Source: Xanthomonas dyei (GTDB lineage: Bacteria; Pseudomonadota; Gammaproteobacteria; Xanthomonadales; Xanthomonadaceae). Taken from it: DNA of 64,000 nt. Positions within the stretch are counted from its first letter, which is position 1. Each line of letters starts with the position of its first letter. The position numbers and the translations under genes are program-made. The notes beneath the pieces are model-generated. The model was given only the letters and a program-made list of their open reading frames with translations, was not told the origin of the DNA and searched no databases. Below, piece after piece: positions 48,916 through 58,525 of this stretch. The DNA lies in assembly GCF_002939865.1 (NCBI RefSeq), contig NZ_MDEE01000023.1, forward strand, positions 18,421 to 82,420, given 5' to 3'.

Positions 48916-49241
48916 GGGCAAGAATGAGGTCTGGGCTGGCTGCAGCAGTGAGCTGCCATGAGAGATCTGCCCACTGCTGGACAGGCTCGGAAAGAACGTA
49001 CGAGACATGCTGCGCGGGACAACGGCACGCGGGCGCTGGCTGCGCTGGGGCCGGTCCGGGTCAACGGTGGGCGGTGATAGTGCTCATGTCGCACGCTGGG
49101 CCGGCGCGGAGCGCGGGCCACCTTCTCGCAAGGGGTCTTGGACGTGAATGGTAAACCAATCAGGCGGCCACTGGGCAGTGCGGCACGCCGCCGCCGGGCG
49201 CGTGGCATGATGCCGGCCACTTGTCCTGTCCGTTGCCGACC
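48916..49241. other. Divergent intergenic region between thrS and the LacI-type gene
   Basis: Carries both promoters. A near palindrome GTGGCATGATGCCGGCCAC (49202-49220) lies about 20 bp before the regulator start and could be an autoregulatory site. The 14-bp TGNATACGTATNCA operator seen elsewhere in the locus is absent here. Confidence 0.45.
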
Positions 49242-50366
49242 ATGACCATCAAGGGTAAAGCCACCTCGCTGGATATCGCCTACCTGGCCGGTGTGTCGCA
49301 GCCGACCGTCTCGCGCGCGTTGCGCGGCAGCCCGATGGTCAACGAGGAAACGCGCAAGCGGATTCTGCGTATCGCGCATGAGCTGAACTACAAGGTCGAC
49401 AAGAACGCTTCCTCGCTACGGCTGCGCAACGCCGGCACGCTGGCGCTGCTGTTCTTCGAAGACCCCACCGCCGACGATTCGCTGATCAACCCGTTCTTCC
49501 ACTCGATGCTGGGCTCGATCACGCGCGCCTGTGCGCTGCAGGGCTACGACCTGCTGGTGTCCTTCCAGCAGCTTTCAAAGGACTGGCAGGCCGATTACGA
49601 AGACAGCAACAAGGCCGACGGCATTATTTTGCTGGGCTATGGCGATTATCAGGAATCGCGCCAGCGGCTGCAGTTGCTGGTGGAGCAAGGCACGCACTTC
49701 GTGCGCTGGGGCGCGGCATTGCCGGGCCAGCCTGGCATTTCCATCGGCAGCGACAATTATCAGGGCGGGCTGGACATCACCGAGCACCTGTTGGCGCAGG
49801 GGTGCCGACGCATTGCGTTTCTTGGCCACGCGTCCAATCACTACCCCGAATTCGAAGAGCGCTACCGGGGCCACGTCGCGGCGCTGGCGCAGCAGGATCT
49901 GGTCGCCGATGCCGCGCTGCAGTTCGATGCGATCACCACCGAATCGTCGGGCCATGCGGCATGCCTGGCGCTACTAGAGAGCGGCAAGGCGTTCGATGCG
50001 GTGTGTGCGGCCAGCGACCTGATTGCGATCGGTGCGATGCGCGCGTTGCGCGAACGCGGCCTGCGCGTGCCGCAGGACGTGGCGATCAGCGGCTTCGACG
50101 ATATCGCGTTGGCCGCATCGGTTGCGCCGGCCCTGTCTACCGTGCAACAGGACACCAAGCAGGCCGGCGCGTTGTTGGTGGAAAGCCTGGTCGCGCTGAT
50201 CCGTGGCGAAGCGGCGCAGAGCCGCACGATCCCGGTGCGGCTGGCATTACGCGATTCCTCGCGCAGCAGCGGGTTGCAGCCGCCGCTAGGCTGGTCGCCG
50301 GCCGCGGCGGCGGAGATCGAGGATGGCGGGCGTGAGCGGGCCGTTGATGTGCCTGGGACGCGATGA
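49242..50366 (+). CDS. LacI-family regulator of the maltodextrin locus
   Basis: 374-residue LacI/GalR repressor. The N-terminal helix-turn-helix is TSLDIAYLAGVSQPTVSRALRGSPMV with hinge NYKVDKNASSLR. The periplasmic-binding-protein-like effector domain has GIILLGYGDYQESRQ, GCRRIAFLGHAS and VPQDVAISGFDDIALA. The ATG at 49242 places the HTH at the extreme N terminus. The gene neighbours amylase, permease and glucosidase genes, so it probably senses maltose or a maltodextrin and binds the 14-bp palindromes at 56035, 58379 and 63795. That pairing is inferred. Confidence 0.9.
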   Translation: MTIKGKATSLDIAYLAGVSQPTVSRALRGSPMVNEETRKRILRIAHELNYKVDKNASSLRLRNAGTLALLFFEDPTADDSLINPFFHSMLGSITRACALQGYDLLVSFQQLSKDWQADYEDSNKADGIILLGYGDYQESRQRLQLLVEQGTHFVRWGAALPGQPGISIGSDNYQGGLDITEHLLAQGCRRIAFLGHASNHYPEFEERYRGHVAALAQQDLVADAALQFDAITTESSGHAACLALLESGKAFDAVCAASDLIAIGAMRALRERGLRVPQDVAISGFDDIALAASVAPALSTVQQDTKQAGALLVESLVALIRGEAAQSRTIPVRLALRDSSRSSGLQPPLGWSPAAAAEIEDGGRERAVDVPGTR

Positions 50367-50443
50367 GGATTTGGGATTTGGGATTTGGGATTTGGGATTT
50401 GGGAATCGGGAATCGGGAATCGGGAATCGGGAATCGGGAATCG
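50367..50443. repeat. Tandem heptamer array (GGATTTG)n-(GGAATCG)n
   Basis: About five units of GGATTTG followed by about six of GGAATCG, starting right at the regulator stop codon. Units are 7 bp with a clean switch of type. It is likely hypervariable in length between strains. Confidence 0.9.
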
Positions 50444-50494
50444 TTAGAGCATGCACGACGGGCTGCGATAGTGGCCGCAGACCATTGATGCCTC

Positions 50495-50562
50495 GTAGGA
50501 GCGCACCCGGGCGCGACGAAGCGTTACCGACAAAGCCCCATCGCGCCCCGGTGCGCTCCTAC
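50495..50562. repeat. Palindromic GTAGGAGCG...GCGCTCCTAC element, copy 3
   Basis: Same family as the pair at 15099-15266: ends GTAGGAGCG and GCGCTCCTAC, with interior related but diverged. The minus-strand reading of its right end (CGGTAGGAGCG) gives the TAG stop codon of the amylase gene. Confidence 0.85.
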
Positions 50563-52232
50563 CGATTGCGGGCATCGCGGATGGCTTGATCGGCCATCTG
50601 GGCATCGAGTTGCTTGCGCAATCCTGGGTCGGTGACCGGTGCATCCGAGAGCAGGACGCGCACACCGTGCGCCGGCACCTGCATCGCCAGCTGACCTTGC
50701 ACCTCTAGCGTTTCGCCACTCATCGCATCACGCCACGTGCCCGGCTGCAGGAAGCGGCTGACCGCGATGTTTGCAGCCGCATCGCCCTTGTTGAGCAACA
50801 CCAGGGCGGTCTGGCTGGTTCCGGCATGCTGATAGACACGAAAGAAGGCCGCCTGATTGCCGCGCAGCAACACGTCGACCTGCACGCCGCGCTGCAGCGC
50901 TGGGGTCTCACGGCGCACGCGGGCGATCTGTTTCAGCGGGCCGAAGATCGGGCTTTGCGGTGCGGCCTGGATGCGCTCGACGCCGAAGTAATTGCGATTG
51001 CCCGCATGCTCCGCCCGCCCACGCATGAAGCCGATTTCCGAGCCGTAATAGATCACCGGGATGCCGCGCGCGGTGAACAGCCAGTTGTGCGCATCGATAA
51101 AGCCGGTGTCGCTGGCATCCAGCCGCGCCATGTCGTGGTTGTCGTAGAAGCTCATCAGCTCGTACGGGTTCGCATACGGCCCCTGACGCAGAAACAACGG
51201 TTTGGCGAGCTGTTCGAAACCCTCTTGCGCGTGGCCGAAGACTGCCGACAGCTGCTGCTTCAACGGGAAATCCAGCACGCTCACGCCGGCGTTGCGTGCC
51301 CAGGTGTGGCCGGCAATCTTGTCGGCGTTGTAATCGAACGCCTCGCCAAACATGAAAAATCCCGGCCGTTTTTTGCGGATGCGCGCAACGAAGGCATGCC
51401 AGAAGCGGTCCGGCATCCAGCCGATGGTGTCGATACGGAACGCATCGGCACCCTGCTCCATCCATTGCAGATACGCGCCGGCCAGGTAATCGAGCACCGC
51501 CGGGTTGTTCTCGTTGAGGTCGGACAATTCCGCCAGACCGCCACCGGTGTTGTAGAAGGCGTGCAATGGGTTGTGCTGCGGATCCAGCTGCGCCGGCGGC
51601 AGATTCTGGTGATCGGCAACCAAGCGACCACTCGCATCGTAGAGCTTGCCGAAACCCGGCTGCGCCACCGGCATGGTGTAGGCCGGCGAGCCGTGATTGC
51701 CCACGATATCCAGCACCACCTTCAGCTTGTTGGCGTGCATGGCGCGGGTGAAGCCGGCAAAGTCCAGTCCCGGGCTGGGGAGATGCTCGTCCAGCGTGTA
51801 GAAGTTGACACCCCAGTAACCGTGATAGCCGGTCTTGCCGTGGTCGCTGAGCGTGCTGCCGCAGGTGATCGGCTTGCCGCCGGTAAATGCCTGGTCCGGG
51901 TTGTCGACGATCGGCGTGATCCATACCGCGCCGAAACCCAGGTCGCGAATGTAGTCGGCCTGTTCGACGATGCCTTTGAAATCGCCGCCCAGGTAGCCGA
52001 TGTTGTCGTCGCTACCATCGGCGCACGGTGTGGGCACATCGAAGGTGCGCTGCGCACCGCCCTGCTCGCGCTGATCGTTGCCGGTATCGCCGTTGACGAA
52101 GCGATCGGTGACCACGAAATACACCGCATCGGCGGCGAACGGCTCCAGGGTGCCGTAATACTCCCTGGAAGCAGGCGCGGCGAGCGCCACGCCCGCATAC
52201 ATCGTCAACGCCAGATAGATCGCACTACGCAT
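50559..52232 (-). CDS. Secreted GH13 alpha-amylase/cyclomaltodextrinase-like enzyme
   Basis: 557-residue GH13 enzyme with a signal peptide (MRSAIYLALTMYAGVALAAP). The four GH13 regions are LDIVGNH (I), ADAFRIDTIGW with the nucleophile Asp (II), FMFGEAFD with the acid Glu (III) and SFYDNHDMARLD (IV). It probably cleaves starch-derived oligosaccharides in the periplasm or outside. The ATG overlaps the permease stop as TGATG. The C terminus ends inside a palindromic repeat that supplies the stop codon, so the tail past VRVLLSDAP may vary. Third gene of a three-gene operon. Confidence 0.92.
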   Translation of the reverse strand: MRSAIYLALTMYAGVALAAPASREYYGTLEPFAADAVYFVVTDRFVNGDTGNDQREQGGAQRTFDVPTPCADGSDDNIGYLGGDFKGIVEQADYIRDLGFGAVWITPIVDNPDQAFTGGKPITCGSTLSDHGKTGYHGYWGVNFYTLDEHLPSPGLDFAGFTRAMHANKLKVVLDIVGNHGSPAYTMPVAQPGFGKLYDASGRLVADHQNLPPAQLDPQHNPLHAFYNTGGGLAELSDLNENNPAVLDYLAGAYLQWMEQGADAFRIDTIGWMPDRFWHAFVARIRKKRPGFFMFGEAFDYNADKIAGHTWARNAGVSVLDFPLKQQLSAVFGHAQEGFEQLAKPLFLRQGPYANPYELMSFYDNHDMARLDASDTGFIDAHNWLFTARGIPVIYYGSEIGFMRGRAEHAGNRNYFGVERIQAAPQSPIFGPLKQIARVRRETPALQRGVQVDVLLRGNQAAFFRVYQHAGTSQTALVLLNKGDAAANIAVSRFLQPGTWRDAMSGETLEVQGQLAMQVPAHGVRVLLSDAPVTDPGLRKQLDAQMADQAIRDARNR

Positions 52233-53710
52233 CACTGCCCTCCCGAGGCGATGGGGACCCGCACCACGCATACGCCCGCAATCAACAGGCTGAGCCCGCC
52301 AATGGCCAACGCATAGATTGGCTGGCCGCCCAACCAGACGCGGAGCACAAAGCCCAGCGCGCTGGCAGCGACCAACTGCGGAATCACGATAAAGAAATTG
52401 AAGATGCCCATGTACACGCCCATCTTGGCGGCGGGCACGCTGTCGGACAGCAAGGCGTACGGCAGCGACAGAATCGATGCCCAGGCAAAACCGACGCCCA
52501 GCATGGACAGCAGCAACCACTGCGGGTCACGAATCACCAACATCGACAGCAAGCCCGCAGCACCCAGCCACAGGTTGCACAGGTGGCTCCAGCGCAGGCC
52601 AATCGCACGCACCAGCAAAGGAATGATCAACGCTGCCAGCGCTGCAAATCCGTTGTAGGCGCCGAACAGCACACCCACCCAGTTCGCACCATCGTTATAG
52701 GCTGCCGAACCCGTATCAGTCGCGCCGAAGTGCACCTGCGTCACCGCTGCGGTGGTATAGATCCACATCGCAAACAGCGCAAACCACGAGAAAAACTGCA
52801 CCCAGGCCAGGCGTCGCATGGTCATCGGCATGCTGCGCAAGTCCTGCACGATGACGACCAGCATGCTGGTGCCCGGCAGTACACGCGTCAACGCAAGCAG
52901 CGCGCCGTAGGCGATGCACAGGCCGGCCAGCACATACAGCATGCGATCGCCGTGCTGCCAGGCGATGGCCGCAGCTAGCAAAACACCAGCAATGCACCAC
53001 GCCGCGCTTGATGCCTGCGACGGCAGCGCACCGCTACCCGCTTGCGTTGCGACAGGCGGATGCGCATCGTCGAAGCTCGCCAGCTGCGCGGGGCTGTATT
53101 CGCGGGTACGCAGCACGGTCCAGGCGATCGACAGGAACAACACCGCCGCACCCAGGTAGAACGCGTAGCGCACGCTGTCGGGCAGTTGCCCTGGCGGTGC
53201 GGTATTGGCAACGCCCCAGCGCGTGAGTAGCCACGGCAGAAAGCTCGCCACGATCGCACCAACACCGATAAAGAAGCTTTGCATCGCATAGCCGGTGGGC
53301 CGCTGCGCGGGTGGCAGCTGGTCGCCCACCAGTGCGCGGAACGGCTCCATCGAGATATTGATCGATGCATCCAGCACCCACAGCGTGCCGGCAGCAATCC
53401 ACAGCACTGGCGCATTGGGCATCACCAACAGCGCCAGCGTGGTGAACACTGCGCCCACCATGAAATACGGGCGCCGACGGCCCCAGGGCGTCCAGGTGCG
53501 ATCGGACAGATAGCCGATGATCGGCTGCACGATCAGCCCGGTGAGCGGTGCAGCGATCCACAATCCCGGTACATCGTCGACCTGCGCGCCCAGGGTCTGG
53601 AAGATGCGGCTGGCATTGGCGTTCTGCAGCGCGAACCCGAACTGGATGCCGAGAAAGCCGAAGCACATGTTCCAGATCTGCCAGAAGCTCAGGCGTGGTT
53701 TGGCGGTCAT
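52232..53710 (-). CDS. MFS sugar transporter (SUT/MalY-like)
   Basis: 492-residue inner membrane permease with 12 predicted membrane segments. It starts PRLSFWQIWNMCFGFLGIQFGFALQNAN, contains IGYLSDRTWTPWGRRRPYFMVG (the MFS RxGRR loop) and GLWIAAPLTGLIVQPIIGY. This is the sucrose/maltose proton symporter subgroup found with maltose loci in Caulobacter and Xanthomonas. It would take up maltose or maltodextrin. The ATG overlaps the stop of the preceding glycosidase gene (ATGA). A broad central loop is likely cytoplasmic. Confidence 0.92.
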   Translation of the reverse strand: MTAKPRLSFWQIWNMCFGFLGIQFGFALQNANASRIFQTLGAQVDDVPGLWIAAPLTGLIVQPIIGYLSDRTWTPWGRRRPYFMVGAVFTTLALLVMPNAPVLWIAAGTLWVLDASINISMEPFRALVGDQLPPAQRPTGYAMQSFFIGVGAIVASFLPWLLTRWGVANTAPPGQLPDSVRYAFYLGAAVLFLSIAWTVLRTREYSPAQLASFDDAHPPVATQAGSGALPSQASSAAWCIAGVLLAAAIAWQHGDRMLYVLAGLCIAYGALLALTRVLPGTSMLVVIVQDLRSMPMTMRRLAWVQFFSWFALFAMWIYTTAAVTQVHFGATDTGSAAYNDGANWVGVLFGAYNGFAALAALIIPLLVRAIGLRWSHLCNLWLGAAGLLSMLVIRDPQWLLLSMLGVGFAWASILSLPYALLSDSVPAAKMGVYMGIFNFFIVIPQLVAASALGFVLRVWLGGQPIYALAIGGLSLLIAGVCVVRVPIASGGQ

Positions 53711-55893
53711 TGCGCTGTCTCCATGATGGCTGCCGGCCCGACGATCAACGCGCTGATCTGCGCCGTGTTGACCACCCCATCGCGACCACCACGGCCGCCG
53801 TTGTACTGCGCAAAGTGCGCCAGGGCGCTCATGTTGAAACCATCGTCCAGCCGAAACGCACAGGCCTGCCCCGCTACCACATCGAAGCTCGCCTGCGTGG
53901 AGACCTGCTCGCCCACGCTATGCGGCATCACGATGACATGCGATTGCGCAGCTTTCCCCGCGCATTCCAGCACCAGCTGCTTCACTGCGGCAGTGACGCC
54001 GGTATTGATCGGGCCATTGTCGTTGCGATAGCGCAGCGACACGCGATGCGGGCCGCTACGCGACGGCAGCCATGCCCAGGCGTGGCTGCCGCGCAGTTCC
54101 TGCGCCGGACCAAGCGTCAACGAAGGACTGTGCAGCGATTCGAGACCCTCCACACGACGGGTCAGGCTGAGCACATGCAACACCCCGTCATCGGCAAGAT
54201 CCCAATGTTCACTGGCGTCCAACGCACGGCCATTCATGTACAGCGTGGTGCCTGCGGGAATGGCGATGCGGTGACCGTTGCTCCGCCGTTGCGCAACCGG
54301 CATCGCTGGCGTTTGCGGAGCAAACACCTCCACCGGCTGCGGCGGCGCAGCCAGATCGGCCTTGCGACCGACCAACTGCACCTGCGTGGTCTGGCCTTGC
54401 CGAGTGACACGGCCGGCCACCAGCAAGTCGCCGTCTCCGTTTGTCGGGCGCAGCAACTCGTACCGACGTGTGCCCTGCTCCAGCACGATCTGCTGGCGGT
54501 CGCCGAACAGGAGCGGCAGCAGGCTGCGCGGCAATTTTGGGGTAACGCTGCCATCGGCAGACACGCCGAAGACGCCGTCCAGCACCGCAGAAAGATAGCC
54601 GGCTACCGACCACAGCTGACGCGGCGAATTCACCACCGGGCCACTGCGCACGCCATCTTCCACATGCACGGCCAGGCTCTGCATCTCGTAGTTTTCCATG
54701 TTGGAGCCGGCCAGCGCGCTACCGCGCATCAGCGATTGCAGCTCCAATGCAATGCGCGGCGCATCGTCCAGCGCACGCGCCGCGCGCAAGGCATAGGCGC
54801 TGACGAATGGCCAGATGGCGCGATTGTGATAGATCGGCTGCGCCGCTTCCTGCGGCCACACCACCGGGCTGCCACCGGCAACCAGCGGATAATTGCGCAG
54901 CGCGGCGCGCGCGCGCGCTGCGGGAAACACATCGGCCAGCACGCCCAACGACACGCCCAGCAGATCGACCTTGGCATAGCGCACCGGATGCGCCGCCGTG
55001 CCGAGATAACTCACATACTGGCTGCTGCCTGCATCCCAGAAGCGTGCATCGATGGTCTGGCGCAATGCATCGGCCCACTGTGCGTAGTTGGCAGCGCGTG
55101 CGTCGCCATGCTGGCGTGCCAGCTGCTCGGCCAAGCGCAATGCCTGGTAATGCAATACGTTGGTCGATAGCGCGAACGACTCGGCGATGAAGACCACGTT
55201 CTCCCGCGTCCAGTTCGGATAGGTTTGCTCGCGCCAATCCAGAAACAAGGTTTCGCCACGGTAGAGGCCGATCTGCGCATCGAATACCGCGTCGCGATCC
55301 TGCGCGATCGTCGCCTGCAGCGCCTGCCAGACCTCTTCAGCAAACTGTGCATCGTCCAGCAATCCACGTGCGGCCAGAAACCACACCACCCGGTCGCTAC
55401 TGATCGGCCAGCTGCCACCGGAGCCGGTGTCCTGCGCAACGAACACACCAGGGGTCTTCCCGTCGCGTGCGGCCGATAGCTTGAAGCGCAACGCATTGCG
55501 GGTGCGCTCCGGTTCCAGCTGCGCCAATGCCAGATCGGCGGCAAAACTGACATCGCGCGTCCACACATATGGCCAGCGTTCGCCGGTCTCGAAGCAGTTG
55601 CACGGCACCGGCTTGCGGCCGTTGAAGGCCGGATCGCGGATCGCATCGACACGGTCGTCGGCCATCTCCTGCTGCGCCAACGCAAACAAGGCGTCGAACA
55701 TCGGGCTGGCGGTGTGTGCGCGCATCGGCTGTGCGGCAATGCGGCGCTCGCCCTGCGGCCAGCGCAACACAAAGCTACCATCGTCCAGCGCCTGCGCATG
55801 TGCGCGGCGCCCCTGAAATTCCAACTCGTCGGCCAATACCGGCGAGCTTGCCGCAACGCCGAGCGTTGCAGCCATGCAGATCATCTTCAGCAT
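53707..55893 (-). CDS. Six-hairpin glycosidase-like secreted protein
   Basis: 728 residues with a signal peptide (MLKMICMAATLGVAASSPVLA). The middle resembles an (alpha/alpha)6 barrel of the six-hairpin glycosidase superfamily: NCFETGERWPYVWTRDVSFAADLAL, GGSWPISSDRVVWFLAARGLLD, YRGETLFLDWREQTYPNW and VVWPQEAAQPIYHNRAIWPF. Acidic residues in TRDVSFAADL and WREQ are candidate catalysts. A beta-rich C-terminal part follows (about residues 500-728). The precise GH family is not recognised. First gene of the permease-amylase operon, so it likely acts on starch-derived glucans. Confidence 0.8.
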   Translation of the reverse strand: MLKMICMAATLGVAASSPVLADELEFQGRRAHAQALDDGSFVLRWPQGERRIAAQPMRAHTASPMFDALFALAQQEMADDRVDAIRDPAFNGRKPVPCNCFETGERWPYVWTRDVSFAADLALAQLEPERTRNALRFKLSAARDGKTPGVFVAQDTGSGGSWPISSDRVVWFLAARGLLDDAQFAEEVWQALQATIAQDRDAVFDAQIGLYRGETLFLDWREQTYPNWTRENVVFIAESFALSTNVLHYQALRLAEQLARQHGDARAANYAQWADALRQTIDARFWDAGSSQYVSYLGTAAHPVRYAKVDLLGVSLGVLADVFPAARARAALRNYPLVAGGSPVVWPQEAAQPIYHNRAIWPFVSAYALRAARALDDAPRIALELQSLMRGSALAGSNMENYEMQSLAVHVEDGVRSGPVVNSPRQLWSVAGYLSAVLDGVFGVSADGSVTPKLPRSLLPLLFGDRQQIVLEQGTRRYELLRPTNGDGDLLVAGRVTRQGQTTQVQLVGRKADLAAPPQPVEVFAPQTPAMPVAQRRSNGHRIAIPAGTTLYMNGRALDASEHWDLADDGVLHVLSLTRRVEGLESLHSPSLTLGPAQELRGSHAWAWLPSRSGPHRVSLRYRNDNGPINTGVTAAVKQLVLECAGKAAQSHVIVMPHSVGEQVSTQASFDVVAGQACAFRLDDGFNMSALAHFAQYNGGRGGRDGVVNTAQISALIVGPAAIMETAQ

Positions 55894-56034
55894 CGAAGCG
55901 GCGAGACGGCTGGTGCCGTCGGCCTTCCTCCCTCGTTGCACGCGTTGTGGTGCGCGGCACAGGCGTGCCACGGTCGCGGACCCTCCCAGGTGCCGTACGC
56001 CATGGTAGACGCGCACCCTGCCCTGACGCATCAC

Positions 56035-56048
56035 TGCATACGTATTCA
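56035..56048. promoter_or_regulatory. Putative LacI-type operator 1 (TGCATACGTATTCA)
   Basis: 14-bp near-perfect palindrome in the divergent region between the glycosidase operon (start 55893, leftward) and GH97 (start 56135, rightward), able to control both. Identical to the site at 63795. Confidence 0.8.
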
Positions 56049-56134
56049 TGGCGGCAACGAGCGCACAGCACGGCGCTTGTACGGTGTGCCGCTGCATAGT
56101 CGCCGCTTCTGCAACGGTCGCCTTGGGAGGGGAT

Positions 56135-58216
56135 ATGCCGCTGTTTTCACGTCGAGCACGCTCGACACTGGGCGCTGCCTGGATCGCGCGGCTGCTGGTT
56201 CTGACCTGCCTCGGCAGTCTTACCGCAATGGCGCACGCCGAGGTCACCACCATCGATGTGGCGTCGCCCGGCAAGGTCTTGCAAGTGAGTCTGGACCTGG
56301 ATGGCGGCACGCCGTACTACCGTGTGCAGCGGCTGGGACAGCCGGTCATACAGCGCTCACGGCTGGGCTTTACCTTGCGCGACGGCCGCCTGGACCGCGA
56401 GTTAGTGGTGCGTTCGCAATCACGCCAGAGCCATGACGACACCTGGGAGCAACCCTGGGGCGAAACACGCCTGGTGCGCAATCATTACAACGAACTACGC
56501 GTCAGCCTGAGCGAACGCAATGGTGCGCAACGCAGCTTCGAAGTGATCTTTCGCGTCTACGACGACGGCGTGGGATTTCGCTACCACTTCCCGCAGCAAG
56601 CCGGATTGCGTGAAGCGATCATCGACGAGGAAGTCACTGAGTTCGCCATCGCACAACCGGCTGAAGCATGGTGGATTCCCGCAGGCGAGCCGATCCACTA
56701 CGAGTATCTGTATCGGCGCACGCCGTTGAATCAGGTCGCACTGGCGCATACGCCACTGACGCTGCGTACCGACAGCGGGCTGCACATTGCGCTGCACGAA
56801 GCGGCGTTGGTGGACTACGCCGGCATGTGGCTACGCCGCACCGACGACCAGCGCCTGCGCGCGCAGTTGTCGCCGGCCGCCGAAGGCTGGAAGGTGCGCC
56901 GCAGCCTGCCGTTCGATACGCCTTGGCGCACGCTGCAGATCGCCGATCAGGCCACCGGCCTGGTGGAATCCAACCTGATCCTCAACCTCAACGAACCCAA
57001 TGCGCTGGGCGCGGTGGACTGGGTCAAGCCGTCCAAATATGTCGGTGTGTGGTGGTCGATGCATCTCAACCAACAGACCTGGGCCACCGGGCCCAAACAT
57101 GCGGCCACCACTGCCACGACCAAGCGCTATATCGACTTCGCCGCCGCGCATGGATTTCGCGGCGTGCTGGTCGAAGGCTGGAACCCGGGCTGGGACGGCG
57201 AATGGTTCGGCAACGGCGGTCGCTTCGATTTCACAACATCCACGCCGGATTTCGACCTGCCCGCACTGAGCACGTACGCCGCAGCCAAAGGCGTGCATTT
57301 GATCGGCCATCATGAAACGGGATGCGCAGTGGACCATTACGAAGACCAGATCGCCGAGGCGATGGACCTGTACGCACGCTTCGGCGTGGACTCGGTGAAG
57401 ACCGGCTATGTCTGCGACGACGGCCAGGTGGAGCGACGCAACCCTGCGGGCGGTGCACCGTTGCGCGAGTGGCACGATGGCCAATGGATGGCGCGCCATC
57501 ATCTGCGCGTGGTGCGCGAGGCGGCCGAGCGGCATATCGCAGTCAATGCGCACGAACCGATCAAGGACACCGGGCTGCGCCGCACCTATCCCAACTGGAT
57601 CTCGCGCGAAGGCGCGCGCGGCATGGAATACAACGCCTGGGGCCAGCCACCCAATCCGCCGGAACACGAGGTCAACCTGGTGTTTACGCGCCTGCTCGCC
57701 GGGCCGATGGATTACACGCCAGGCATCGTCAGCCTGAAGGGTCGCGACGGCCAGGCCATCCCGAGCACGTTGGCGCGGCAACTGGCGCTGTATGTGACGC
57801 TGTATAGCCCGATCCAGATGGCCGCCGATCTGCCCGAGCATTATCTGCAACATCGCGACGCGTTCCGCTTCATCGAAGACGTGGCGGTGGACTGGGACCA
57901 GACCCGCGCATTGAATGGCGAAGTGGGCGACTACGTGACCATCGCGCGCAAGGATCGGCACAGCCGCGAATGGTTCCTGGGCAGCATCACCGACGAGCAC
58001 GGCCGCCTGCTGCAGGTGCCGCTGGGTTTTCTCGAACCCGGCGTGCGCTACACCGCGCAGATCTATCGCGATGGCGACGGCGCCGATTACCTGAGCAACC
58101 CGTTCGCCTTCGTGCGCGAGGAGCGCCAGGTGGGCAGCAGCGACACCCTCGAACTGCGCCTGGCACCCGGTGGCGGACAGGCGATCCGCTTCGTCCCGAT
58201 GGATGGCAAGCCTTGA
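56135..58216 (+). CDS. GH97 alpha-glucosidase (SusB-like)
   Basis: 693-residue glycoside hydrolase of family 97. After a signal sequence (PLFSRRARSTLGAAW...AHA) come the N-terminal beta-sandwich and a (beta/alpha)8 barrel. The catalytic part reads AVNAHEPIKDTGLRRTYPN and SREGARGMEYNAW. These Glu residues match the acid and calcium/base Glu of the inverting SusB subgroup. It releases glucose from maltodextrins in the periplasm. The ATG at 56135 has a strong GGGAGGGG ribosome site; upstream in-frame codons to 56048 lack one. Confidence 0.93.
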   Translation: MPLFSRRARSTLGAAWIARLLVLTCLGSLTAMAHAEVTTIDVASPGKVLQVSLDLDGGTPYYRVQRLGQPVIQRSRLGFTLRDGRLDRELVVRSQSRQSHDDTWEQPWGETRLVRNHYNELRVSLSERNGAQRSFEVIFRVYDDGVGFRYHFPQQAGLREAIIDEEVTEFAIAQPAEAWWIPAGEPIHYEYLYRRTPLNQVALAHTPLTLRTDSGLHIALHEAALVDYAGMWLRRTDDQRLRAQLSPAAEGWKVRRSLPFDTPWRTLQIADQATGLVESNLILNLNEPNALGAVDWVKPSKYVGVWWSMHLNQQTWATGPKHAATTATTKRYIDFAAAHGFRGVLVEGWNPGWDGEWFGNGGRFDFTTSTPDFDLPALSTYAAAKGVHLIGHHETGCAVDHYEDQIAEAMDLYARFGVDSVKTGYVCDDGQVERRNPAGGAPLREWHDGQWMARHHLRVVREAAERHIAVNAHEPIKDTGLRRTYPNWISREGARGMEYNAWGQPPNPPEHEVNLVFTRLLAGPMDYTPGIVSLKGRDGQAIPSTLARQLALYVTLYSPIQMAADLPEHYLQHRDAFRFIEDVAVDWDQTRALNGEVGDYVTIARKDRHSREWFLGSITDEHGRLLQVPLGFLEPGVRYTAQIYRDGDGADYLSNPFAFVREERQVGSSDTLELRLAPGGGQAIRFVPMDGKP

Positions 58217-58378
58217 GTGATGCATCGCAGCACGCTGCGGTGCCGCCGACGCCAGCGAGTGCATCTCACCACCGCGCCTCATCGCCGCAGGTCGTGCATC
58301 GCGCCCATGCGTGATCTGCAGCAGCAGCTTTGTGCTGGATGCCTTGCGTGGAATCGATTTCATTGCAGTTGTGCGGGT

Positions 58379-58392
58379 TGAATACGTATGCA
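58379..58392. promoter_or_regulatory. Putative LacI-type operator 2 (TGAATACGTATGCA)
   Basis: Same 14-bp palindrome as sites 1 and 3 in reverse orientation, 134 bp before the TonB receptor start. A TTGCAG hexamer at 58363-58368 just upstream could be the -35. Confidence 0.8.
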
Positions 58393-58525
58393 GCACCCGT
58401 TTGCATGCGGGTGCGGTGTCTACCATACGTTGCAGTCGTGACGTCCGTCCGGGCGTGCGACGCATGACATCCAGGCGTCTGCCGGATCAAAAAATCAAAG
58501 AACAACATGTACCTGGGAGGGGAAA

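Noticed and set aside
50826..52316. 496-residue plus-strand frame over the amylase
   Set aside because: Antisense shadow; the minus strand encodes all four GH13 motifs.
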